NCBI RefSeq assembly: GCF_023343835.1
Contig: NC_064437.1
Span: 54,634,972 to 54,698,971, forward strand
Direction of reading: 5' to 3'
DNA from: Lagopus muta
Taxonomy: Eukaryota > Chordata > Aves > Galliformes > Phasianidae
DNA length: 64,000 nt
Shown: positions 1 to 12,790 of the stretch, in pieces
How the letters are laid out: each line of letters starts with the position of its first letter
Position numbering within the stretch: the first letter of the stretch is position 1
Notes under the pieces: model-generated
The model's input: only the letters and a program-made list of their open reading frames with translations
Told to the model about the DNA's origin: nothing
The model's database searches: none
Made by a program: the position numbers and the translations under genes

Positions 1-546
1 ATGAAAGTGATATTATTTCAGGGCACTACTGAACCACAGCAATTGCTGGAAAAGTAAAGCCCAGGTCAGACTCCTTACTAGCTTTCTATGGAACCTGCTT
101 TAGCAGGGCATAGCACTAGCCAGTCTCCCTTCCAACCACTACAATTCTGTGATTCCTACTAGCTAATTCCCACAACGTCAGCAGAATCCTGTTTTACTCT
201 ATTATTACACAAAGACAAGAAAGATATAATAAACAGTTTGAAGACTGTGCATGGCATTTGTTTCAGAAGCAGAATTCAAATATCTGCACTACTGGCTAAA
301 GATATTATCACAGGCCAATAAATTCTGGTTAAACAATCAGGTCATCGTATAAGTCTCTAAATGCCTGTTTTTGCCCTGTTCTATTCCTTTTTTTGATTTG
401 GGTTGAAATATCAAGGACAGATGCAGAATTTAGTCCTGGACCCCTGGTCAGCATGCAGTCCCTCACAGAAGTGTCAATATGGTTGCTGTATTTTTGGAGT
501 GTGATCCAGTCTTGTGACATGAAAACAAAAAAAATGTTCTCCTTAC
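1..546 (-). other. COL17A1: COL17A1 intron 2 (partial)
   Basis: Sequence on the 3' side of the first COL17A1 coding exon. The reading frame stays open past the splice donor at 546 but loses all resemblance to collagen XVII, so it is intronic. No further exon or repeat was recognised. Confidence 0.6.
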
Positions 547-612
547 GTCTCTCTGTAACTTCTGATCCATCTTGCCTCGTTTTCTTTGTTAAAGAATCCA
601 TATCATTTCCAC
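547..612 (-). CDS. COL17A1: COL17A1 exon 2 (first coding exon): 11-nt 5'UTR plus start codon and 18 codons
   Basis: Collagen XVII alpha-1 (BP180) is a type II transmembrane collagen of hemidesmosomes that ties basal keratinocytes to the basement membrane. On the minus strand a CAG acceptor precedes base 612. The ATG is at 601-599 and the frame reads MDSLTKKTRQDGSEVTER before a GTAAGG donor at 546-541. This follows the start of human COL17A1 closely (MD, TKK, DG, EVTER in the same positions), and the gene sits beside SFR1 as in mammals. The exon ends one base into a codon. All later exons, including the collagen repeats, must lie left of base 1. The untranslated first exon should be to the right and was not found with confidence. 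The match is short, so identity rests on the N-terminal motif plus synteny. Confidence 0.75.
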
Positions 613-3600
613 CTGCATGGAAGCCATAAAGACAGTGCTCAGAGCTTTGCAAAGAGAAAAAGATGACAACAAATTCCTGTAAGTCCCATCATTTTTCTCT
701 CTTCAGGAGAGGAACTGCCTGAAACTCAGTTACAGCAGAGTTTGAAATATCTTTCTAGAACCACCTGAGTACTACTAACAGAACAGCAACAAGTCCCTGC
801 AAAACTGGAAGCTAGACAATGCATAAAGGCTGAAATAGCAGGAAGGGTTGTGAAGCCAGCAGGGGAGCTAAGGGCAACCAAATTCAACCAGAACTGGACA
901 AGTTTAGACCTGGATTTACATGCAGACTTTGTGGCACTACACCATGGTCTTTAGTTGGATCTCTATAAATTTTAACAAAACCACAGGATTCAAACATTAG
1001 TACTACACACCTGTTCTGTACAGAAATCAACAACATTGGATTGGAAATGCAGACAAGTTCACGAGTTCTGCTTCTGTTACCTACACACGCTGTGCCAGTG
1101 CTACAAGAAAAGCATAAGCAGAAATATCACAGCACTTTGACAGTACTACAGGCCATTCTCAAGATATGTTGATGCTAAAACCACAGAACTGACTTGAGTG
1201 AAGCAAAAAACAAAACAAAACAAAGCCACCCACCACGAGAGGTACCTTTAAACCAGCTATTTTCAGCAGCAAGGAACTTAAGGTAGGAAGTGCTTTATCT
1301 TGCTTTACAAACCCATGTCTGCAGCTGTGGAATCTGAGCTAATTCAGCCAGCTCAGGTCAGTCTACACAGTACTGAAATCACTGCTGCAAATGCCATCTA
1401 TACTCATCATGGCTTGGATGCCTCTCAAGTCATAATTATGTCTCTAGCAGAGGTATGACTGTCTGCCAAAGCAGAAACATCACGACTGTGGAAAAGAAAT
1501 AACAGAAGCTCAAGAGAAAATATTCCTGTCAGAAGGAAATATACAGTTGCTCACCCCTATTCTAAGACAACATTTCATTTTGCATAGTTGCAAACGCTTC
1601 AGAGATTTTAATTTGTGTAGAAGGTGATAACAAGTAAAAGTTCTCCACTGCATTTGATGACTCCTTCAAACTGAAAACTCAACTGTACAGAAAACAACAC
1701 TAAGTGTAGTTTTCACAGGCTGAGTCTAAAACATTTTGGGCAAAAGTCCTTTCAAGTTTCCAAAGTCCAGCTTGAGGAAGAACATAAAACTGTGCCCTCC
1801 AATTCAGCTACCACTCAGGTTTGGTCCTCATGACTCCACTTACCCTTCTGCACCTCCTCCATGTGTTTGTATAGCTCACACATAGGTAATGACACGAGGC
1901 AGGAAGCAACAGAGAATCTGGAGGAATATCTAAGTTCAGATTCAGATCTGCCTTTGAATAGCACCCAATGTTCCCAGAGTTGGAGAGGAAGAAGCTGAAT
2001 GTAGAAGGTATGCCATGAGGCAAGCCACTGTAGTTCATGCCTCCCATCACAGACTCAGCTGAACTTTACACAGAACACTCAACAGGACTCACAGCCCTCA
2101 ACCTCAACACCTCAGCCCCGCAGCGCAGCGCAGCTAAGCAGCCTGGCACACGGTGGCCACATGCAAGTCCTTACACAACACTGGCAGCAGGACACTACCC
2201 AACCCTTACAGCATTTGCCTACACTGGGGATTTCCAAGGGATTCTCCAGAGAGCTGATTCCAAGTCATATACAAGACTAGAGTTACACGTGTCATGGGAG
2301 CTCCTCCTTAAGCAGGATTCCAGTCTCCTGCACTGGAACACCTCCTGGTCACACACTCCAAGGCAGTATCCGCTACTTTTCCTTGCTACATCAACAGTGG
2401 AAGCATATCTGAAGCTCATTCTCTAAAAGCACATGCTGAAAGTTGCTGTCTAGATCTCAGCAATTCTGGCTTTGCCAACATCTAGACAAGGAACACAGCT
2501 TTACATTCATAAACTGCTTCTCTACCACTCCGTAGCCCCAGAATTTCCCTTTTGCTATTGGGAAGCTGTGCTGGTTATAGATGCTGTACCATAGGCCAAT
2601 ACCAGCACTGAGTGAACACATCTGCATCTTTCTCCCCTTGAGAGAGAGGAATATCTTGCTCTGATACCAATCAGAAAAAAAAAAATAAGGAGAAGAGATT
2701 AAACAACATCTTTGAATCCACACATCCCACAGCTCAGCCCAGCCCAGCCCTGGCACACAGCGCGTTTTGATCTTGCATGTGTTTTTGCCACGTGAATGCA
2801 AAAGCCAGCCCAGGTTCTAGAGGGCTGACTAAGCTTGATTTCCATTATCTGCCAGGACTGACTCACTTCACCAGCTCCTCCTACCTGGATTCACAAAGGT
2901 GTAGCTGTAGGCTATGTCTGAGGTAAAGGAATAGCACTGTTGAATCAGAGAAGTCACCAGCAGTTATTTCAGAGCGATAAACAGGAGCTCATGAACTGGG
3001 ATCACCCACAAATAGTGGAGGTGTCTAAGGCAGGGCGACCCTAAAGCTGATTTAACATAAACTGGGGCTGAAGTGTGTTAGTGGCCCTCATAAAAACAGA
3101 GTACTTGCAGACCAGAGCTGTGCAGGCTTCTTCCTCTCTGCAGCACCGAAAAGCAGGATGATGAGAGCAGCCCAGCTTTACAAAGCATGTTTAATCTCTG
3201 CTTTCCATATTAGACCAGCGCTGCAGTCTGAGATGAAGCACTCCAACTTCTTTTATTGTTTTATAAGCTACGTATTACTTGCGTGCAATGGCAATAAAAT
3301 GTATCACAAGCATTTTTCAAAGGGAAGGGGAAAAGCTATTTTATAGCCATGAAGACTATCATATAAAAACAGAAGTAGGTGCATTTCAGATCCTTTTATT
3401 CCTCCGCAATGTCTCTCCAGTTCTCACGTCCGAATGCTGTTACGTTCTCACAACACAAACTTTCAGCTCTCTCCTCCCTCCACTAACATGGCTTATGCTG
3501 TGAGATACTCCTTCAGGAGAAAGAGGCACCTGCAGCTGCTAGGATGCATTATACTTAATGTCAGAAGAACCCTTTGAACATAAATAATGTGAAACAGTAG

Positions 3601-5729
3601 AAGACTCCAATCAATGTCATTGATAGCGTTAAAAGCAAATGCCACTGTGCTGGAATTTATAGGATTGGTTAAAAAATGCCCCCTTATCTTTCTTTCACAT
3701 CACCATCTAGGAACTTGACCTTCTCATTCTGCTTCAAAAGCTATTCCTTTCACTTCCAGTTACTCAACCAAAAGCAACAGAGTCAGGAAGGATTTTTCTT
3801 TTTTAAAGAAGCTTCCAAAATGGCTCATTCAGCAGGTTCTCTCAAACGATGCTAATACCAAGAAAGCAAGCTATGTGCAAAGCTTGGATATGCTGTAGGA
3901 CAACTCACAGCCTCAAAGCCATGCACCAAATCAGCCAGTCAGTCAGTCCAAAGGCTGGAAAAGAAGACAGATCTTTTACCTTGTTTCATTGTGTTCAAAT
4001 TGCAAAACCAGCTACAAAGTGGGAAAAAAAGAAACAAAACAGGTCTCTTCTAACTTACTGTGACAAAGCTTCAAAAACACTTTACAAGGCCTCCTAACCT
4101 TCTGTGACAAAAGGTGGCCCAAAGTCCATAATAAATGGCTCATAAATAAATACAGCTGTATGACACAAAGCAAAGCCTGTCCACAGCAAAACTGACTGAC
4201 TCAGAAGCACCTCCTGGTGCTTTCAGGACTTATTCCTTCATCTTACATTCTGAAGCCACCATTTGAAGCTTCAGTTTGCAAACATTACTTCTCCATCACA
4301 TTTCAGATCCTCTCAGTTTCAAAAATAGCCAATAGATGTTTCACACTTCACCATGCTGCTGCCCTTACAGAATGGAGAACATTCAGTTAACTTTATCTAT
4401 TTGCATGGTAGTTGCACAGAATGTATTAAAAATGCACACTGAACTCAACTTCACATTTTTTATCTACCAGCAGATAAATCCCTTTAGCTCGATAATCAGA
4501 TTTAAAAGATACGTTCACAGATAAATACAAAATGCAAACAGACCCAGCTCTACCACGATCTTAATTTTACATTGTATTCCCCGTTAGGAATAACATAACT
4601 ATTTCGCCTTTTATTCTGTTTTGTTTCATTTTTCAGTAATGTAACTTACCTTGTATGCTTTGGTTACTGAACTGAAAATCTGATTTTCTCCTCAACCGTT
4701 CCCCGTTTCCTATACAATCTGCCACCTATACTATCATGTCCCTCCAAAGGTGTGTGAAATCTGAATGATCGTCCAAAAATGTTCAGCTCTTCTTAATTTA
4801 ACCTGTTTTACTCTCACCCTTCTTGTGCTTTTCTATTCCCCTGCTCTTAAACAAGTCCTGACAAAGGCGTGTCGTGGTTTCCTGCCTCACCCTACCCTTC
4901 CAATTATCTGACACTCACTGGAAAAAAAAAAGTCTGCCTCCAGGAGTCAAACTTCACCGAAAGCATGAACGCTCCTACTTATTTGCTCAGGTAGATTAAC
5001 TATGTAGATCCCAGAAGGGCAAAGCTAGGAAGGCTTAAGTCAGGGAAAATGAACTATTATCACCGTGCTTTCTGAGACAGATCTGAGCATTTAACACATG
5101 AATTACACCTGTTTTGGCATTTTCTCACAGAAGGTTATGCAGCACCTGCTGATATTGCTGCAAAGCTGATGGTGAGATAATCACATTTTGCTGCTTGCAT
5201 ACAATGGATTAAATTCCCAGCTAGCAAAAATAGGCTGAAAACCATTGGAATCAGTACCCTGAACTGGCTTGCAGACCCCACAGATATTTAGTCTCTGCTC
5301 AAGAGGCAGCATTATCATTAAATATCATAACCACATACACAAAACTGAGTAAGCAATATCATTTCTTCTGTATCTACCACTTGCAAGAGGGCAACCAGAG
5401 GGGTCGTTAAAGAAATGCATGCAGATATGAGCCTAGCGTTCTCTGGAGACTTCTTGAGTCAAAGGCAGAAGTTTTGCAACCATTCCTTGATGGAACTTTT
5501 TCCATTAATTTGTCCAATTAGTTTTGGAATCTGTACAACAATTTAGCATACCCAGTGTCTTGCAGCAAGCATTTTCACAGTTTAGCTATGCCTTGCAGGA
5601 AGAATTTTCCTCCTCCTCCTGAACAAAATAGTGTTGTTTGGTATTTTGTTATAAAAATCAGAATGTGCCATAGCTTCACTTCCTCTACAGACTTTGTAGG
5701 ACTTGTACCACGAGTGGAAGAGAACTTAG
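613..5729. other. COL17A1 5' region / intergenic, no gene recognised
   Basis: About 5 kb with no convincing coding exon. It should contain the first COL17A1 intron and perhaps the untranslated first exon. A perfect consensus splice donor on the minus strand (AAG|GTAAGT, around 4643-4651) and another good one near 1846 are candidates for the end of that exon, but neither can be proved from sequence. Short low-complexity tracts occur (A/C-rich near 1206). Confidence 0.5.
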
Positions 5730-5730
5730 G

Positions 5731-6000
5731 CTCATAGAATTACTAAGACTGGAAAGGCCCTCCAAAGATCATCTAGTCCAACCGTCAACATGTCACCACC
5801 ATGCCCACTAGACTATGAAAATCTCCAGGAGAGGTGACGACCACTTTCCTATTCCAAAACCTCACCACTCTTTCTGGGAGGACATTCTTCCTCATAGGCA
5901 ACCTGAATCTCCCCTGGTTAACTTAAGGCAATTGCCTCTCATCATAGAACTTTTGGCACAGTTGGTATACAGCACTACACAAAGGGTTGGCCCTTCTTTG
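5731..6000 (-). mobile_element. CR1 LINE fragment, 3' end at left
   Basis: The left edge reads as the reverse complement of a CR1 3' terminus (TCATAGAAT, then a purine-rich GGAAAGGCCCTCC, then ATCATCTAGTCCAACCG), followed by the CR1 3'UTR-like text on contracts of failed reading frame (CACCACTCTTTCTGGGAGGA). It is an old copy with many substitutions. The right boundary is approximate. Confidence 0.75.
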
Positions 6001-7810
6001 TTGATGGAGACCAAAATTTCATCAGAATTCATCAATGCATCTCTTAAATCCCGGAACTTGTTTTCATATTTATCTTTAGTCAGATGTATGCTTATAAAGC
6101 AAAATTTCCTCTTTGCATGGAAGAAATATCCATGACTGCCTTCTAAACACTAATCAAAGGATATTTAGATGTCTAAACAAGATGCATGTGGTAATTAAGT
6201 CATTAAGAGGAGTAGAGCTCAGTCTAAGACCTTACCAAACTGCTCATGGCTCATGACTCGACACGAAATATAAAAATAGCTTTAGCTTTATGACCTCCAT
6301 TGCTTCTTAAAATGGTGCATTACTGTCCCTCTTATTACCAACTTCACTTTTAACCCTTTGGTTGTCATCTCATTTAGATCTGCTCCCAGCACAACACACA
6401 GCTGTGTGCCTCAAACATACCTTGGCTGCTCACAGTGACAGCTCAAGGAAAGGACTGAATACACTGGGCTATGCTATGTTTTTAACACCCACCAGTATGA
6501 GATGGACTCACTGGAACAGCAAATAGACCTTAGTGGAGGAAAAGACAGGACCTCAAATTTTCCACGTAACGCCCTCAGGACTGGAGGAATTCTCTTTTTC
6601 CTTTACCTTTGTCCTAAAGTTCACTTCTGTTCATACATGTATAAAGAGAATGTAGCAATTTTGGGTAAATAAGCAACTCACAGTATTTTAATTCCTGAAA
6701 CGTGATTGGTGACTAAGATACTGGTATAAGGCTTCTTGGCAGCAAAGCATTAATGGTGCTGCTCTTTATGAGTTATTTTGCCAACTTCTTTGTAGAAAGA
6801 AGAAGGAGGAGGAGGAGGCATGACATACAGGTGCCTTAAAAGGAAAGTAGAAATAAACCATACCTTGAGAATACTGACACTGCATTTAGAAGTGAAAGTG
6901 CAACAAAATATGAAGTTGAGGAGGATGCTGGTAAAATCTGCCTGAAGAAACACACTGATTTGTACTCTCACATTCTTAATGGGCAAGTATCAACATCAAG
7001 GACATAATTCAGAGAGGTAATGAGCTGCCTCAGCTGGTCAGTGATTGTCTCAGGTATTCGGAGCCACTGAAAGCCAAGTGCTTATCTACCTGGCTCACTG
7101 CAATGAACTGCAGCTGAGCTCTCTTCAGGCCAAGTGGTCAACTTCTGCAGTAACAGTGGCAGTTTGTGGAGTGGTGGTCAGAGCTGTGGAGGCAAGGTGA
7201 GATTCTCATGGAGGTGGCAATCACCATTCTGCTGTTTCCACATCCATCCTGCTTTAGATTGTAGATGGTGCAGATGTGGAGTCACACTGCTGGGTGTACC
7301 TGGGAATGTTCTCCCACAGGCAGAATTTGCTGCTGTCCCTGTTCCCAGCACTACAAGTCCCACAGACTTAAGTTGTTCTATCAGAGCTTTGATCTTGCAA
7401 CTAGAAAGATCAAATCACAGACAGCACCACATTCTCTGGTGCTTTCTTTTTACCCTTTAGGAGCTTGCATGCTCCTGGGAGGTGCTGGAAAAGTCTGACC
7501 TGAAATCCAATGTGAAGTTCTCACACTCACAGAGATTCCCTTGGACAGTGAGTAGCAGAAACATTTAGTTTTCTAGATACTTCTGGTGCAAGGAAAGTGC
7601 AGAGATAACATCCAAGGATCCACCCCTTGGGCAAAATTGCTTCTATAGCAAAATGAAGCTAATTGTTAAGGACATCAGCAGTAAAAAGCCTTGTGAGCTA
7701 ATTCGGAGATGACTGCTTAATTATAAAGCCTTTGCTTAGAACTGGTTTAAGACCTATGAAGATGCTCTAAAAGCCTGCAGCAGCTGATGCTGGCATGAAA
7801 AAGGCTGAGG
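6001..7810. other. Intergenic, no gene recognised
   Basis: No exon or recognisable repeat apart from a short GGA run (6806-6819). Open frames here are short and carry no family motif. Confidence 0.5.
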
Positions 7811-7890
7811 ATCATAGAATCATAGAGTGACCTGGGATGGTAGGGACCTGAAAGATCTTTAAGTTCTATGGGTAGCCATGGGCAGGGTAG
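7811..7890 (-). mobile_element. Short CR1 3'-end fragment
   Basis: Begins with tandem ATCATAGAATCATAGA, the reverse complement of the CR1 terminal octamer repeats, followed by a diverged GGGACCTGAAAGATC body. Only the last 80 or so bases of the element remain. Confidence 0.7.
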
Positions 7891-10800
7891 GAAGGTAAGG
7901 GAGATCACGCCGTGCATTTGCTGCACTTGGAAGTACGCTGTGCTATGGCAAAATACGAACCACTTTTCCCTCTGCAAATCAAGTCCAAAGATAAAGAACC
8001 TAGAAATTAAACCTTGTCACAACCATACTCTAGCACCTTAAAGTATGTTTATGGTTTAGAAACAACCAATTGATAACTATTTGGTATCTACCTTCAGAGG
8101 GATCTGCTTAGCACAGGATAAATTGCTGACAATTAACACATAAATAACACTGCTAGTGAATCAGCCATTAATCTGGTTAGAATACTGCAGGCCAACAGAA
8201 AGATGGCAAACACAGGGAAGAAGATACAACACCTATTTACAGGTAGCAACTGCAGTTCCCCGTGTGCCCTGGTTTTTGCATGCTTGGGCCAAGCAGCAAC
8301 AGAACCAACCAGAGCACCCTGAGTCACTCCTTTACTCAACATCCCAAGCCCACAGTTTGCACATCACTTGAAAAACTCATCATGAGCAACCTCAGGCATG
8401 AATAACAGCCTTGTGGGGACCTGATCATTTCTTTTGAGGTGCTGAGAGATGAGTAACGTCAAGATGCAAAGAATACATCACTAACGCAATCTCACAGGTC
8501 TCAAGAGAGTTCAGTGATAGAGAGAAGTCTTGGTTGTTTGTACTTATTAATATAAAAGCCATAGATCTAAAGACTGTCTTTCCTTTCTCCTTCTGATTTA
8601 TACAGCACTCCACACAACAGGAAGCTTGTTACAGCTTCTAAGGTCTATTACAACGCACCTAATAAATAATAATAATTATAATAAAACTATGTATGCATAT
8701 GGATCATTAAAAAACACTGATCTTAACAGTATAGGATAAACTGAACTGTACTGATTCAGAGAAGGGCCAGACTATTCTGGTGGGGGACAGAGAACAGGAG
8801 GAGGTGGTTGAAGACTTGGTCTTGTTGCTCTCACTATCACTATGCAGATGGGAGCAGTGCTTGGCAGCTGTAGGCAGCTGTCTGCCTCTGCCCAGAGACA
8901 GGCCTGTACACACAGACAGCGGGGCTGTGGTTCTGTCTTGGTGCTCTGAATACAACTGCTTAATAGTTACCTGCAAGCAGCACAGACTTACAGCTGGGAA
9001 CAGACATGGGCATTGTCTTGTGCATCTGGGACTGCTCCTTACAATAGAAGTTTTGGTGAGAGACAGATCCAAACAAAATACACCCGTGACCTCCTTAAGT
9101 CTGCCTGTCCTCTCAGCAGCCTTTTAAGTGCATTGATGCTTGGGCACATTTTACATCTTGGTACAGGTCAGGCCGCACAGCAGGAGCAGGCTGTCAGGAC
9201 CAGCCACATCAGATCACCTCAGATGCCATCAAAGCTGGGATGTTAACCAACATGTCTGCAACATGATAAGCTGTTATCTCTGCCTCTCATTCTGTCTTCT
9301 CCCTCACCTGAGGCCACTAGGGAGCTCCCACAGCTGACCAGCAAACCACAGCATCTGCCAGGGAACACAGCCCTGAAGCAGATGGACCTGATCACACTGC
9401 TCTTCTGAGAGTTTTAACTACAGAACTTTCATTCACAAGACTCCTCTCCTTGGTGATGGAGTAATGAATAATCTCTTCCACTTTGTCTTCTGGATAAGAG
9501 TTGCCTCCAACACATTCTGTACAACAGCACAGCTATGAGCTTAACTGAGTCTCTTGCCTGATGCTGCTAGTTACTTGCAATCGGGCCACTGCCCAAAGTG
9601 CTCAGTCAATGAGAAAGGAAGCCATTCACCAAGTATTTTATTTAAGAGAGCGCACAGTCTGATAATTTCCTCTCCTTTAACTTTTAAAAAGCTACCTACT
9701 TGCAAGTTCACCTGTGAACTCTTTCTCAATTTTAGGACTAGTCCAGAAATATGCACCAGAAAATGCATAATTTGCTGTCTTTGCATACCAAATGTTTCAG
9801 GCAGCCAAGCAGAAAAGGGCAAAACCAATTCCAAATGACCCAGCTGTGTTTTATACCAATATAAATAATGGACAAAAGACAAAGCAAACTATTTACAAAT
9901 AACTGGCAGCATGCAAAAAAACTTTCTGGCAGCCGCAAAAAAACAAGGTTGATTTGTGAATTGCACCCCAGCTGTACCTATGATCAAAATTCTAAGCAAT
10001 TAGTATTTCAAACAAACAACTCAAATAGTCCTACCAGCTGCCACTTGGAAGCCTGCAATTTTTCAGCATTATTGCGAAAAGCAACACAGGAAGAACATTC
10101 AATGCAAAGTACGTACAGGACAAAAGCAAAACTTTGGACAGTTATCTTACAGATCTGACTCAGAAAATACTCAATGCTATTGAGAAAGAATGATTTCTGT
10201 CTGCCATCTTGACAGAAGATTTAAAATCCCCTTTGGCTAAAAAATCCTGGCAGAAAATGTCTGCCAGGCTCAACAACAGCTTGCAGCAACTCACCTCCTA
10301 CCTCAGGAGCAAGATTCTCATTAGCAGGGTTGGAAACACATGGGAAGGTGATTGGAAGGCTCGCTGGAAGCAATTTCTTTTTTTCTTCCTTTCCCCAGCC
10401 CTTCACACTTCTGCTCTTCATGTCATTGTAAGTCATGCAAGTCATATTTCTGAGTTTCAGTTGTCCTGTTTGAACTCTGGAAACCAAATCACACAGTAGA
10501 TAATGTCTAGCACTACTTAAACTGCATAAGGTGACTGTGCTGAGCACTACTACAGTGTCACTTCCTAAGTGCATTTTTCCTACTATCAGAAAAGAGGGAA
10601 GTTAATTGTTATCATAAGCACAAAGGTTGGCAAAGTCTGGGGAGGATGATGAAAAATAACGACCTGCAAAAATCACATGAATTCTAACTGTATTGCACGC
10701 TGAGTTTGTAGATGTGCTCCTGCTTGTGCATTCATGGCAGTAGGTTTGCTAATTAATACTAACATCTAATATTGAAAGACTAAGAGTGTCCCCTTAGTTT

Positions 10801-12269
10801 AAATCTATCAAATTGAAATCATGGCATTATATATATTTTTTATGAAGAAACTAGAAAATGGCATCCCAGTGGTGAATACATAGACTTGGAATATGCAAGA
10901 ACTGGCACAAGTCCTCTCTCTGATACACCTGTAATGGTGATTTAAAACTGTGATTTTCACATTGTTCTCTCTAATCCTCTGAGTCTGCCCTGGGCTGAAA
11001 AGGCTTTCAGAAAATGTTTCCTTCAAAACAGTAAGATTTCTAGACGTGTCAAGCTTATGAAGCCATGTTTCTGATTGAAATAAAAAAGCGTTTTTGTAAA
11101 AACGTTACAAAATATGTGCTTTGTGTACCCTGAGAACTTCTGATCGTTCCTCTGAGGCCCATGCATGATGAGGACTGAGGCTACTCAGCAAATTTCCTGA
11201 CTCACATTTGAATGAAAGATCAGAACTACAAGATTTCTGTCCCAGAAGTCATCTCTGTTATACAGCAACACGCTCCTTCCTCTTCCTTACTAGCAAGGTG
11301 CTACCTGTGATTAGGCTCTCAAGCATTTTAGGGTGGTGCTCACTTTTCACTGCCAAAATAAACAGAATGAAAAGTCCTTGATGGGCCACTGAGGTGCTCC
11401 CTGTAAGGGAACATATTATATTGTGAGCCCCATTTATTGCTAATAATTAGAAGGGATTTTCTGGACTGCTTCAAAACCATAAGTCAATTAGCTTCCAAAC
11501 ACATGGTTATCTGACTACTGGGAAAGAGTTTTGAATCAGGAAGAGATCACTTTCCGTTAACATAAAAGTGAATTATTCTTGTTTCTGTTGCATTTGTTTT
11601 GATCTGGTTTAGCACCACACACTATGGAGCAACTCTACACCTTTATTTGGTACAAAAGATAATATCATAGCACATGCAATAACTGCCTGGGGCAAGCAGT
11701 CACGTGAAACGGATTTAATTCCAATTTCTGCATCTATTTATTTGTTGCACTGGTCCCCAGTGAAGGTTTGAATCCTTCATCCTGGTTTCTATCTTTCTGC
11801 ACCTGCTTTTCCTGGGGCACAAAGCCTCACCTGCCATGTAGAGGCTTGCAAAGCCTTAATTTAAATGGCACTCCTTTATTAGAAAATACATTCCAGAGGC
11901 ATAAAATATTATTATCCAATACACATGGATAGAAGACTGCTGATCTGCAGGACTGGGAGCACAAGACAGGACATGAGACTTCTGGTAGTATCAGTCTCCA
12001 GAATACACCACACATGGCAGCTGGAAGCACGTTTTCAGTTCTGAAGTTGAAGACCCTTCTCTTTCACACCATAAAAAACTCTGAACTAAAGAGAAATGCA
12101 TCACTCTCATGCAGAGCCAGTAGTACTTCTTCAGAGTCGCCTTCTCCTTGGAAACACTGTTACAGAAATTATGCCTCTGCCACTTTTTTCTTTTATCCCA
12201 AGAACTGCTAAGTAACCTCTAGGATGCCTCAAAAGAGAGGTGGTCAAAAGGAAAGGGAGGTGGCTGCTG
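7891..12269. other. Intergenic, no gene recognised
   Basis: About 4.4 kb without a supported exon. There is a short AAT-rich stretch at 8660-8690. Overlapping open frames on both strands near 8.7-9.2 kb have no recognisable domain. Confidence 0.5.
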
Positions 12270-12790
12270 CCTTCTGCTCTGCCCTTGCGAGGCTCCAACT
12301 GGAGCACTGCATCCAAGTCTGAGGCCCCCAGTACAGGAAGGATGCAGAGCTGTTGGAGTGAGACCAGAGGAGGCCACGAAGATGATTAAAGGGCTGGAGC
12401 ACTTCTCCTATGAAGAAAGATTGAGAGTTGGGCTTATTTAGCTTGGAGAAGAGAAGGTTCCAAGGAGCCCTCACTGTGGCCTTCCAGTACCTGAAGGGAG
12501 CTTACAAGCAGAAGGGGAACTGACTTTTTACACAGTCTAACAGCAGTAGGACAAGGGGAAATGGCTTTAAACTAAAAGAAGGGAGAGATTTAGGTTAGAC
12601 ACTAGGAAGAAAATTTTTATTCAAAAGAGTGGTGAGGCACAGGCTGCCCAGAGAAGTTGTAGATGCCCAACTCCAGAGGCACAAGTCCAGGCTGGGCAGC
12701 CTGATCTAGTGACTGGCAGCCCTGCCCATGCCAGGGAGGCTGGATCTAGATGGTCTTTAAGGTCCCCTCCATCCTACATCATAGAATGGC
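12270..12790 (+). mobile_element. CR1 LINE, 3' part, plus orientation
   Basis: Decayed copy of the CR1 ORF2 C-terminal region and 3'UTR. Recognisable stretches include CTGGAGCACTGCATCCAAGTC, CCACGAAGATGATTAAAGG and GGCTGGAGCACTTCTCCTATG. The 3' end with a single CATAGAATGG lies near 12779-12790. The coding part is broken by frameshifts. It has the same module order as the longer minus-strand copy at 19.3-20.5 kb, and is clearly older. Confidence 0.85.

Noticed and set aside
1808-2050. Open frame ending at a good minus-strand donor near 1846, as a COL17A1 5' exon
   Set aside because: The translated text does not resemble collagen XVII, whose start codon is already accounted for at 601; at best an untranslated exon, not supported.
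2037-2426. 129-codon plus-strand open frame with an overlapping antisense frame
   Set aside because: No family resemblance and no splice or promoter context.
8707-9127. Overlapping frames of 115-121 codons on both strands
   Set aside because: Mirror-image shadows with no domain; no exon structure.
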